Below, in pieces: positions 16,171-23,311 of a DNA stretch of 33,441 bases. A model generated the notes under the pieces. The model worked only from the letters and a program-made list of their open reading frames with translations. It was not told where the DNA came from and ran no database searches. The position numbers and the translations under genes are program-made. The DNA is from Streptosporangiaceae bacterium. Its GTDB lineage: Bacteria; Actinomycetota; Actinomycetes; Streptosporangiales; Streptosporangiaceae. Every line of letters begins with the position of its first letter. Position 1 is the stretch's first letter. The stretch is from assembly GCA_025964695.1 (NCBI GenBank), contig JAOPYK010000221.1:1-33441 (forward strand), written 5' to 3'.

Positions 16171-16341
16171 TCAGGAGCACAACGGCACAGCCGGAGAAGT
16201 GGCACCACAGGTGCCCGGTGCCCAGCAGGTGTCCGCCCGACGCGGCGTCGCCCGCGAAAAGGCCGGCCGCGAAAAGGACACCGCGGTGGAGCGGTCTTTC
16301 AGCACGACCTGCGTCGCCCAGGTCTGCTCCCGTTCAGCCAT
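16171..16341 (-). CDS. Small uncertain ORF overlapping the upstream gene's stop
   Basis: A 56-residue reading begins MAEREQTWATQVVLKDR at ATG 16341 and overlaps the stop of the upstream gene by 8 bases (ATGGCTGA). This is the same overlap seen between the two genes at 13948-13955. Third-position G/C is high in the first half. A second frame over 16130-16330 also looks somewhat coding and hydrophobic, so the region may be a small coupled gene or a frame-broken remnant. There is no recognisable family. Direct copies of CGCGAAAAGG occur near 16250-16276. Confidence 0.3.
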   Translation of the reverse strand: MAEREQTWATQVVLKDRSTAVSFSRPAFSRATPRRADTCWAPGTCGATSPAVPLCS

Positions 16342-17269
16342 CGGGCAGGTCGGCGGCGGACGGCTTACCGAGCGCGCGTGGCAGGACCCACTCCGGGAGC
16401 GTCGGCAGCACGGCGGACAGACCCGCGCTCGGGAGGTGGGTCGTCCGCAGCGAGACGAGGGTGCCGATCGAGTCGCGGTCGACGATCCCGTCGCTCACCA
16501 GGCCCTCCCGTGGGTCGCGCAGGCACGCCAGGTGGCGGACCGCGTCGTGCGGGCTCAACCCGAGGAGCCGCGTCGCCGCATTCGTCACCCGGTCGTCGTG
16601 ATGCCCGCGCAGGACGGCGGACGCGGTTTCGAGGAGGGCGTCCGCGAGCCGGTCGACGCCGTCGCGAGTCCGCTGGTCGGCATCGCTGCGACGGGCGAGC
16701 ACGGTACCGAGGTACGGCCCGATCTCGCTCGCGCGCAGCTGCGCGTGGCATCCGTGCGACTCGGCGCGCAACTCGTTGCCGGCGTTGAGGACCGTCGCCG
16801 CGATAGACGCGCCGGCGAGGGCGTCGGCTCGTTTCGGTGTCGCGCCGAGGTTCTTCAGGGTGTACGCGTCTCGTGCGAGCCCCAGGCGCCCGAGCAACTC
16901 GTAGGCGACGAAGGCGAACCCCGACGTCGGGACGTCCACACCGACGACCGCGCCGCGCACCTGCTCGACCGCGGGAAACGGTGGCGCCGTCCAGACCGAC
17001 AGCCCCAGGCCGCGGTCGAGCGCCGCGACCACCGAGACGTCGACCAGCCGTCGCAACGGGTTGCCGGGGACGAAGCGGTAGGCGATGACGTTGTCCGGGC
17101 TGGTGAACACCGCGTCCAGCTCGTCGCCTTCCAACGAGGTGAACTGCGCGGGGGACGACGGCACCAGGATCTCTTCGACGGCGAGACCGGCCTGTTCGAG
17201 TGTTCCGGTGCGGCGGCACACGTCGAGGAGCACCGACGGGGTGAACGTGCCGAGCCGAATGGTGATCAT
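16334..17269 (-). CDS. Substrate-binding-protein-like protein without signal peptide (NMT1/SsuA-like fold)
   Basis: A 311-residue protein from ATG 17269. It begins directly with the mature-domain pattern of an ABC solute-binding protein: ITIRLGTFTPSVLLDV, then LEQAGLAVEEILVPSSPAQFTSLEGDELDAVFTSPDNVIAY (about 20-60), matching the NMT1/TauA motif in which a ligand is matched against misregulated molecules. There is no hydrophobic N-terminus and no lipobox, so it should stay in the cytoplasm. It is divergent from, and shares operators with, the ABC importer operon, which has its own lipoprotein binding protein. Possible roles are an intracellular ligand sensor or buffer, or an enzyme using this fold as Thi5 does. 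Its 3' end overlaps the small ORF. Confidence 0.75.
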   Translation of the reverse strand: MITIRLGTFTPSVLLDVCRRTGTLEQAGLAVEEILVPSSPAQFTSLEGDELDAVFTSPDNVIAYRFVPGNPLRRLVDVSVVAALDRGLGLSVWTAPPFPAVEQVRGAVVGVDVPTSGFAFVAYELLGRLGLARDAYTLKNLGATPKRADALAGASIAATVLNAGNELRAESHGCHAQLRASEIGPYLGTVLARRSDADQRTRDGVDRLADALLETASAVLRGHHDDRVTNAATRLLGLSPHDAVRHLACLRDPREGLVSDGIVDRDSIGTLVSLRTTHLPSAGLSAVLPTLPEWVLPRALGKPSAADLPDG

Positions 17270-17278
17270 GAAGGGCTC

Positions 17279-17291
17279 GCAATCGTTTGTA
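17279..17291 (-). promoter_or_regulatory. LacI-type operator at the leftward promoter
   Basis: ACAAACGATTGC (leftward; 17279-17290) overlaps a probable -10 TACAAA (17286-17291), only about ten bases before the start codon of the leftward gene. It matches the GCAA-N-CG-N-TTGC pattern of the site at 17551-17562. Confidence 0.6.
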
Positions 17292-17518
17292 ACTGTGCGT
17301 CCATCATGATGGCACGATGTCGAACGTGGGATCGCTCGGCCCGGCCCGGCCGGCCTGCGGGCGGCCACCCCGGGCGAAGCACGGGCGGTGTCGTCGAGGC
17401 CGTCCGGTCATGCGGCATCACCGCAGGGAGCGCGAGTGGACGTCCCTCTGCTGAGCGCTCGCCGGGCGGCCCCGGATCTGGGTGGCGCCAGGCGGCGGAG
17501 TCGGCACGCGAGAAGTCA

Positions 17519-17562
17519 TTGACGCCACCGTCATCATTGGGTAGCCTGCCGCAAACGATTGC
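17519..17562 (+). promoter_or_regulatory. Promoter and LacI-type operator of the ABC/hydroxylase operon
   Basis: TTGACG (17519-17524), 17 bases, then TAGCCT (17542-17547) make a good promoter. GCAAACGATTGC (17551-17562) sits across the predicted start site. The transcript would have a leader of about 75 bases before the ATPase gene. Confidence 0.7.
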
Positions 17563-17632
17563 AGTGTGAACTGCGTCACAGCCTGTCACGCTGGCACGCA
17601 AGCGCCACGCACCGATCGAGCAAGGAGCTGAA

Positions 17633-18523
17633 ATGGTGCATGTCGGGTCCCAGCACACCGATCATCCGGCCGAGGAACACGCGAGTACCGTCGGATCCAC
17701 TCTGATCGAGGCGGTCGACGTCAGCGCCGGATACGACAACCGGCGCGAACGGACCCGGCTGATCGCGCTGCGCGACATCTCCCTGAAGGTGAGCCAGGGT
17801 GAGTTCCTGGCCATCGTCGGCCCGTCCGGCTGCGGCAAGACCACCTTGATCAACATGATCGCCGGGTTCGTCAAACCGATCTCCGGCACGGTCAAGGTGC
17901 GAGGCGTGGAGGTCAACGGCCCCGGGGCCGACCGCGCGATGGTGTTCCAGGACTACGCCCTGCTGCCGTGGCGAACCGTCGAACGCAACGTGGAGTTCGC
18001 GATGGAGAACCGGCGAGGCCGGGTCCCCAAGCCGGACCGTCAACGCCGGATCGCCCGCGCTCTGGAGCTGGTAGGGCTGGTCGGCTTCGAGAAGTCCTAT
18101 CCGCATGAGCTCTCCGGCGGCATGCGTCAGCGAGTCGGCATCGCCAGGGCGCTCGTGGGCGAGCCCGAGATCCTGCTGATGGACGAGCCGTTCGGCGCCG
18201 TCGACGCCATGACGCGAGAGGCCATGCAGGCCGAGCTGGAGAAGATCATCACCGAGACCCGGCAGACGGTCGTGTTCATCACCCACTCCATCGACGAGGC
18301 GATCACGCTCGGCGACCGCATAGTCGTGGTGTCCAACCGCCCTGGAACGATCCGGGAGATCATCCACGTCGACCTGCCGCGCCCCCGGTTCGATGAGCGC
18401 AATGACGTCAAGCGGTCGGCCAGGTTCGGCGAGATCCGCTCCCGCCTCTGGGAACTTCTCTCGGACGAGGCGCTGGGCGCCAAGTCGGGACCCGTGGTGC
18501 AGCAGGAAGGTGAGACCCGATGA
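17633..18523 (+). CDS. ABC importer ATPase (SsuB/TauB-like)
   Basis: A 296-residue protein with AAGGAG (17622-17627) before ATG 17633. All nucleotide-binding motifs are present: Walker [10 protein letters not shown] (63-71), Q-loop [11 protein letters not shown], signature LSGGMRQR (about 160-167), Walker [12 protein letters not shown] and switch His in FITHSIDEA. The [11 protein letters not shown] pattern is typical of nitrate/sulfonate/taurine-type (and thiamine-precursor) importers. It forms the first gene of a seven-gene rightward operon and overlaps the permease gene by four bases (ATGA). It energises uptake of the compound bound by the lipoprotein two genes downstream. Confidence 0.95.
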   Translation: MVHVGSQHTDHPAEEHASTVGSTLIEAVDVSAGYDNRRERTRLIALRDISLKVSQGEFLAIVGPSGCGKTTLINMIAGFVKPISGTVKVRGVEVNGPGADRAMVFQDYALLPWRTVERNVEFAMENRRGRVPKPDRQRRIARALELVGLVGFEKSYPHELSGGMRQRVGIARALVGEPEILLMDEPFGAVDAMTREAMQAELEKIITETRQTVVFITHSIDEAITLGDRIVVVSNRPGTIREIIHVDLPRPRFDERNDVKRSARFGEIRSRLWELLSDEALGAKSGPVVQQEGETR

Positions 18524-19362
18524 CGCACGTCGTGCCGGCCGGCCAGACGCGCACGCAGAGGACCGCGCAGATCGAGACGATCTCCGTCAGCAAGTTCGCG
18601 CCGTTCAGGAGCACGGCGGTCACGATCGTCAACCTTCTGGTGTTCTTCCTGATCTGGGAACTCATCGCGCGTGCCGGGGTGATCAACCCGCTGTTCTTCC
18701 CCAAGGCCTCGGCCATGTTCTCGGCGCTGTACAACGGCTTCGCCGACGGGACCATCTGGCCCCAGCTGGAACACAGCCTCACGAACTTCCTGATCGGACT
18801 GGTCATCTCCACGGCCATCGGCATCCCCATCGGGCTTCTGATGGGCGCGAGCAGGGTCGCGGATCTCATCCTCAGCCCCTATGTGTGGGCGATGACGTCG
18901 CTGCCTCGCGTCGCCCTGATCCCATTGCTGATCCTCATCCTCGGGTTCGGCAACTCGATGCAGCTGACGATCATCGTTCTTTCGGCCGTCTTCCCGATCA
19001 TGGTCAACTGCATGGCCGGCGTGAAGACCGTCGACCCCTCGCTGTTGCGCGCCGGACGGGTGTTCGGGACCAGCCGCGCCCAGACCTACTCCAAGATCAT
19101 CCTGCCGTACACGCTGCCGTTCGTGATCGCGGGCGTGAACCAGGGAATCGCTCGCGGCCTCGTCGGGATGCTGATCGGAGAGCTTCTCGGCGGCGGCGGC
19201 AACGGTCTCGGCTATCTGCTCGACCGGGCCGGCCAGCAGTTCGACGCGCCAATGCTGTACGCGGTGCTGCTCCTTCTCGCCGTCATGTCCGTAAGCCTCA
19301 TCCAGGCGATGCGCTGGCTGGAGCAACGCGCCGCGCCGTGGAGAGACGGCTCACGCGCCTGA
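18520..19362 (+). CDS. ABC importer permease (SsuC/TauC-like)
   Basis: A 280-residue membrane protein with about six hydrophobic helices (first at about 34-52) in the binding-protein-dependent transport fold. The cytoplasmic coupling loop (EAA-like) is visible as [31 protein letters not shown]. The start ATG overlaps the ATPase stop (ATGA), so the two are coupled. A homodimer of this protein with two ATPases and the lipoprotein is the expected importer. Confidence 0.95.
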   Translation: MTHVVPAGQTRTQRTAQIETISVSKFAPFRSTAVTIVNLLVFFLIWELIARAGVINPLFFPKASAMFSALYNGFADGTIWPQLEHSLTNFLIGLVISTAIGIPIGLLMGASRVADLILSPYVWAMTSLPRVALIPLLILILGFGNSMQLTIIVLSAVFPIMVNCMAGVKTVDPSLLRAGRVFGTSRAQTYSKIILPYTLPFVIAGVNQGIARGLVGMLIGELLGGGGNGLGYLLDRAGQQFDAPMLYAVLLLLAVMSVSLIQAMRWLEQRAAPWRDGSRA

Positions 19363-19441
19363 TCGCACCATCGACGATGTCGCCCACCCCCGATCCAGAC
19401 CTTGCCATTCGCAGAACATTGGCAGAGCAGGAGTCAGACGA

Positions 19442-20548
19442 ATGAACAGGTTCACCAAACTCATCGGAGCGGCCGGCGTTTCGCTCCTCCTCGCGGGTTC
19501 GCTGGCCGGGTGCGGTGGCTCCAGCGGCGGCGGCGCCGGTGGCGCGGCCCTGGACATCACCAAGACCAACCTGCCGAAGACCGCCGCCGACATCAACGGG
19601 ACGATCGACAAGAGCAAGGTCAAGAAGAGCCTCGTGGTCGGGGTGGACAACCCGTACTACCTCTTCCACGAAGACATCGAGGTCGCACTCGACAAGGGCT
19701 ACTTCAAGGAATTCGGCATCGACAAGGTCCAGGTCAAGACGGTCGATGACCCTCTGCCGCCGCTCATCGGGGGCTCGCTCGACATGGCCCTGTACGACTC
19801 CGACACCGCGATGGCCGCCGCCAAGAAGAGCAATGAGGGCGTGCGCTTCCTGTCGGTCTACCTCGGCGGTGAGGCGAACGTCCTGGGTGTGGGCAAGGGG
19901 ATCAACTCGGCGGCCGATCTCAAGGGCAAGACGATCACCGGCGGCCAGTTCGGCAGCCGCAACGACGCCATTCTGCGTGAACTGCTGCAGGCCAACGGCG
20001 TCGATCCTGTCAGGGACGTCAAGATCGTCAGCACGGGTGGCCAGTCGGATTCGCGGCTGCAGGCGATTATCGCCGGTACCGTCAAGGGCGCCAGCATCCA
20101 GCTGCGCCATGAGTCGCTGCTCCAGAAGGCGGGCGGCAAGGTCCTCTTCCAGCAGACCCGCCAAGTGCCGCAGAACGGCTGGTCCGCGGACAAACTCCTC
20201 AAGGACAGCCCGGAAACAGTGGCCGCGTTCCTCGCCGCCACTCTCAAGGCGCGTCAGTTCATCACCAACCAGGCCAACAAGGACGCCGTGCTGACCCTCA
20301 TGCGCGCCAAGAAGTACGACATCCCGGCGGCGTACGCGGACGTGTACGGGCAGGAGAACTCGCCGACCTACCATGTGGGCGATGGCGGGTTCAAGCCGGC
20401 GGACATGGACAAGTTCATCAAGGACCAGATCGGGTTCAAGAACGTGCCCGCAGGAACGGACTGGCGCAAGTACACCTATCTCGTCCCGCTCTGGCGCGCG
20501 CAGAAGGCCCTGGGCCTGCCGCTCGACCCTGCGCTCAAGGACCTGTGA
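19442..20548 (+). CDS. ABC importer substrate-binding lipoprotein (NMT1/TauA family)
   Basis: A 368-residue protein with an AGGAG site eight bases before ATG 19442. A lipoprotein signal with lipobox LAGC gives the lipidated Cys24, followed by a Gly/Ser tether. The mature part has the family's pattern (VGVDNPYYLFHEDIEVALDKGYFKEFGIDKVQVKTVDD, then PPLIGGSLDMALYDSDTAMAAAKKS and GKTITGGQFGSRND). It captures the substrate outside the membrane. Known ligands of this broad family include sulfonates, nitrate, riboflavin and thiamine precursors, so a heteroaromatic ligand would fit the nearby hydroxylase, but this is inference. It is separated from the permease gene by 79 bases. Confidence 0.94.
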   Translation: MNRFTKLIGAAGVSLLLAGSLAGCGGSSGGGAGGAALDITKTNLPKTAADINGTIDKSKVKKSLVVGVDNPYYLFHEDIEVALDKGYFKEFGIDKVQVKTVDDPLPPLIGGSLDMALYDSDTAMAAAKKSNEGVRFLSVYLGGEANVLGVGKGINSAADLKGKTITGGQFGSRNDAILRELLQANGVDPVRDVKIVSTGGQSDSRLQAIIAGTVKGASIQLRHESLLQKAGGKVLFQQTRQVPQNGWSADKLLKDSPETVAAFLAATLKARQFITNQANKDAVLTLMRAKKYDIPAAYADVYGQENSPTYHVGDGGFKPADMDKFIKDQIGFKNVPAGTDWRKYTYLVPLWRAQKALGLPLDPALKDL

Positions 20549-20551
20549 CCG

Positions 20552-21721
20552 ATGCAGGTGAAGACCGCTGAGGCGAAGGGCCTGCGACTGCTCGCACACC
20601 ACGATCTCGACGGTAGGGGCGACGGGATGCAGGTGATGCGTCATGAGGACGTCCTGTACGTCGGTCACGCGGGAACGTCGAGGGCGGGCACCTCGATCCT
20701 GGACGTATCGGACCCCCGGCGTCCGAAGCTGGTCGACCAGTGGCCGGCGCCGGACAATACCCACACGCACAAGGTGCAGGTCGCGGACGGCTTGCTGCTG
20801 GTCAACCACGAGCGTTTTCCGTACCGGCCCACCGCACCGCTGGGCCCGCACTCGGCGGGCCTCGCGGTGTACGACCTCGCCGACCCCTTCGCGCCGGAAC
20901 AGATCGCGTTCTGGAAGTCCTCCGGCAAGGGTGTGCACCGGATCGTGTGGGAGGGCGGGCGGTTCGCGCATGTGTCCGTCACCCCGGACGGCTTCACCGA
21001 CCGGATCTGGATGATCCTCGATCTGTCGGATCCGCACCACCCGGTGGAGGCCGGCCGCTGGTGGTGGCCCGGTCAGTGGACGGCCGCGGGTGAACGGCCG
21101 GACTGGCCGGACGGACAACGGCACGCGGCACATCACGCGCTCCTCGACGGGAACGTCGCCTACCTGGGCTACGACGACGCCAATCTCGTGGTCCTCGACA
21201 TCGCGGACGTCTCCTCCCCACGGCCGATCGGGTTCTGCCGGTGGGAGGGCGGTGCCACGCACACGTGCCTGCCCCTGCCCGGCCGGAACCTGCTCGTCGT
21301 GACCGACGAGCAGCAACACGAGGGACCGCACGCGCCGGACCGGCGTGTCCACTTGATCGACATCCTCGACCCGGCGAACCCGCGGTACCTCACGGCCCTG
21401 CCGGAGCCGGCGGGCGACTTCACTCGGTTGCCTTTGCGGTATGGGCCGCACTGCCTGCACGAGAACCGCAAAGGGGCGTTCCAGAGCGAACGCCTGATCT
21501 TCGCGACGTACTTCAGCGCCGGTGTCCGGGTCTACGACCTCCAGGATCCGGGCCGTCCACGCGAGATCGCGCACTGGGTCTCGCAGACGCCACCCGGTCA
21601 GGCCGCTCCACAGGCGAACGACCTGTTCGTCGATCGCGACGGCCTCGTCTGGGTCACCGATCGTACGCGTGGAGGGCTGTTCGTCCTGGAGCCCGAGGGA
21701 GAACTCGCCACGTTGATGTAG
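20552..21721 (+). CDS. LVIVD-repeat beta-propeller-like protein
   Basis: A 389-residue protein that begins three bases after the binding-protein stop; AAGGA lies about 11 bases upstream of ATG 20552. It contains repeated blades with the LVIVD-type pattern, hydrophobic strand followed by D-(I/V/L)-x-D-P-x-x-P: SILDVSDPRRPKLVD, AVYDLADPFAPEQIA, MILDLSDPHHPVEAG, VVLDIADVSSPRPIG, HLIDILDPANPRYL and RVYDLQDPGRPREIA. Many His residues (NTHTHK, HHAL, THTCLP, GPHCLHENR) sit at blade starts and could hold a metal. There is no signal peptide, so it should be cytoplasmic. The function is not established. Within this operon it could be an isomerase or lyase, or an accessory of the hydroxylase. Confidence 0.85.
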   Translation: MQVKTAEAKGLRLLAHHDLDGRGDGMQVMRHEDVLYVGHAGTSRAGTSILDVSDPRRPKLVDQWPAPDNTHTHKVQVADGLLLVNHERFPYRPTAPLGPHSAGLAVYDLADPFAPEQIAFWKSSGKGVHRIVWEGGRFAHVSVTPDGFTDRIWMILDLSDPHHPVEAGRWWWPGQWTAAGERPDWPDGQRHAAHHALLDGNVAYLGYDDANLVVLDIADVSSPRPIGFCRWEGGATHTCLPLPGRNLLVVTDEQQHEGPHAPDRRVHLIDILDPANPRYLTALPEPAGDFTRLPLRYGPHCLHENRKGAFQSERLIFATYFSAGVRVYDLQDPGRPREIAHWVSQTPPGQAAPQANDLFVDRDGLVWVTDRTRGGLFVLEPEGELATLM

Positions 21722-21779
21722 ACGGCACTGCGACGACCTTCCCGACCCGAAACCCATCCTCGTCCTGGAGGGGACCAGC

Positions 21780-22853
21780 ATGCCTGACGCCGAAGTCCAA
21801 GCCGCCCTCGCCCACTGGGCGCCCCGCTTCATTCAGAACGGCGTCGACTACAACGACTTCGTCCGCACCACCAAACGCATCGAGACCTGGGACCAGTGGT
21901 TGCCGGAGTGGATCCGGACCGCCGATCAGCAGGCCGAGTTCGCCAGGGAGGCCGACGCCGCGGGTCATCGCCATACCGCCGGCCACGCGTGGCGCCGCGC
22001 GGCAGTCGACCGCCACTTCGGCAAGTTCGTCTGGATGCTCGACCTCGGCCTCGCCGAGGAGGCGATGCGCCGCACGGTCGAGGAGATGCGCTTCGCCCAC
22101 CAAAGGCTGGACCCGACCGCCGAGCGGCTCGAAGTCGCGATAGAGGGAGGGACCGAGTACGCCAACCTCCGTCGCCCGCCCGGTGTGGACCGGGCACCGT
22201 ACGTCGTCCTCATCCCCGGGCTCGACTCCACGAAGGAGGAGTTCTTCAATCTCGAGCAGTCGTTCCTCGACCGCGGCATGGCCACGGTGTCGCTCGACGG
22301 TCCCGGCCAGGGTGAGACCGGACTCGCGATCCCCATCCGGCCCGACTTCGAAGTCGCCGTGAGCCCGTTGCTGGACCTGCTGGAGACCCGATCGGACCTG
22401 GACCACGAGCGGATCGGCATTTTCGGGGTCAGCCTCGGCGGCTACTACGCGCCTCGGGTCGCGGCGTTCGAGCCGCGAGCCAAGGCCGTGGCCGGTATCA
22501 GCGGCCCCTTCTGCTTCGGCGACATGTGGGACGACCTGCCGCCGATGACGAGGCAGACCTTCGTCGTCAAGTCGGGGGCCACAGACGACGCCGACGGCAG
22601 GAGACTGGCGAGCAGGCTCGATCTCGACGGAATCTGCCAGAAGATCGCGATTCCGGCGCTCTACGTGACCGGAAAGCTCGATCGGCTGATCCCATGGCGG
22701 CAGACCGAGCGGCAGGCGGCGGAGACTCCGAACGGGACGTTCGTCAATCATCCGGAGGGCAACCACGGCGTTTCCAACATGCCGTACCGGGCCCGTCCGA
22801 TGATCGCGGATTGGATGGGTGACCGGCTGGCAGGGGCACAGGAGACGACGTGA
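21780..22853 (+). CDS. Alpha/beta hydrolase like 2,6-dihydroxypseudooxynicotine hydrolase
   Basis: A 357-residue protein with GGAGGGG six bases before ATG 21780. A helical N-terminal domain (about 1-115, with DYNDFVRTTKRIETWDQWLPEW) precedes an alpha/beta-hydrolase core. The catalytic triad is Ser218 (GVSLGGYYA), Asp301 (TGKLDRLIPW) and His329 (PEGNHGVSN); the oxyanion region is LIPGLDSTKEEF, and DGPGQGETG follows. The two-domain plan and triad spacing resemble 2,6-dihydroxypseudooxynicotine hydrolase, the C-C bond hydrolase of the pAO1 nicotine pathway, and FrsA-like hydrolases. Acidic residues near 248-252 could match its extra catalytic Glu. Coupling to a molybdenum hydroxylase is the same pairing as in that pathway. 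Here the actual substrate is unknown. Confidence 0.88.
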   Translation: MPDAEVQAALAHWAPRFIQNGVDYNDFVRTTKRIETWDQWLPEWIRTADQQAEFAREADAAGHRHTAGHAWRRAAVDRHFGKFVWMLDLGLAEEAMRRTVEEMRFAHQRLDPTAERLEVAIEGGTEYANLRRPPGVDRAPYVVLIPGLDSTKEEFFNLEQSFLDRGMATVSLDGPGQGETGLAIPIRPDFEVAVSPLLDLLETRSDLDHERIGIFGVSLGGYYAPRVAAFEPRAKAVAGISGPFCFGDMWDDLPPMTRQTFVVKSGATDDADGRRLASRLDLDGICQKIAIPALYVTGKLDRLIPWRQTERQAAETPNGTFVNHPEGNHGVSNMPYRARPMIADWMGDRLAGAQETT

Positions 22854-23311
22854 CGCATGAGATGACCGTCAACGACGTCCGGTACTCGGTCGACGAAGAC
22901 GCGGACACGAGCCTTCTCCAGGTCCTGCGCGAGAACCTGGGTCTCAAGGGAACGCGCTTCGGGTGCGGCGTCGGGCTGTGTGGCGCGTGCTTTGTGTTGC
23001 TCGACGGGCAGCCGACGCCCTCCTGCGACACCCCGCTGTGGGCCGCCGAGGGCAAGGAGGTCGTCACCATCGAGGGACTCGGCGGACCGGGCGACCTCCA
23101 CCCGTTGCAGCAGGCCTTCCTCGACGAGCAGGCCGCCCAGTGCGGTTACTGCCTGTCGGGCGTCCTGATCAGCGCCGCCGCGCTCCTGACCCGCGACCCC
23201 GCGCCGGACGAGGCGGAGGTGGCTGCGGCGCTGGACCGCAACCTCTGCCGCTGCGGTGCCCAGCGACGCATGATCCGTGCCGTGGTACGTGCCGCGAAGG
23301 ACCAGCAGTGA
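22850..23311 (+). CDS. Molybdenum hydroxylase [2Fe-2S] small subunit
   Basis: A 153-residue protein from GTG 22850, overlapping the hydrolase stop by four bases, with GGAG five bases upstream. Both clusters are complete: plant-ferredoxin type Cys39, Cys44, Cys47, Cys59 (GCGVGLCGACFVLLDG) and the helical type Cys98, Cys101, Cys133, Cys135 (CGYC and LCRCG). It matches CoxS/NicA/IorA small subunits of the xanthine oxidase family and relays electrons from the molybdenum centre. There is no FAD (CoxM-like) subunit gene nearby, so electrons probably leave to a separate acceptor. Confidence 0.95.
   Translation: MTHEMTVNDVRYSVDEDADTSLLQVLRENLGLKGTRFGCGVGLCGACFVLLDGQPTPSCDTPLWAAEGKEVVTIEGLGGPGDLHPLQQAFLDEQAAQCGYCLSGVLISAAALLTRDPAPDEAEVAAALDRNLCRCGAQRRMIRAVVRAAKDQQ

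Noticed and set aside
14161-16788. Very long rightward reading frame (about 875 codons) opposite the dehydrogenase and LacI genes
   Set aside because: It is the antisense shadow of genes with clear families. Its protein is Arg/Gly/Asp-rich low complexity with no domain, and it crosses the LacI operator region.
19298-21832. Long leftward reading frame (about 844 codons) opposite the importer lipoprotein and LVIVD genes
   Set aside because: Antisense shadow in high-GC DNA. The sense strand has recognised families with proper ribosome sites.
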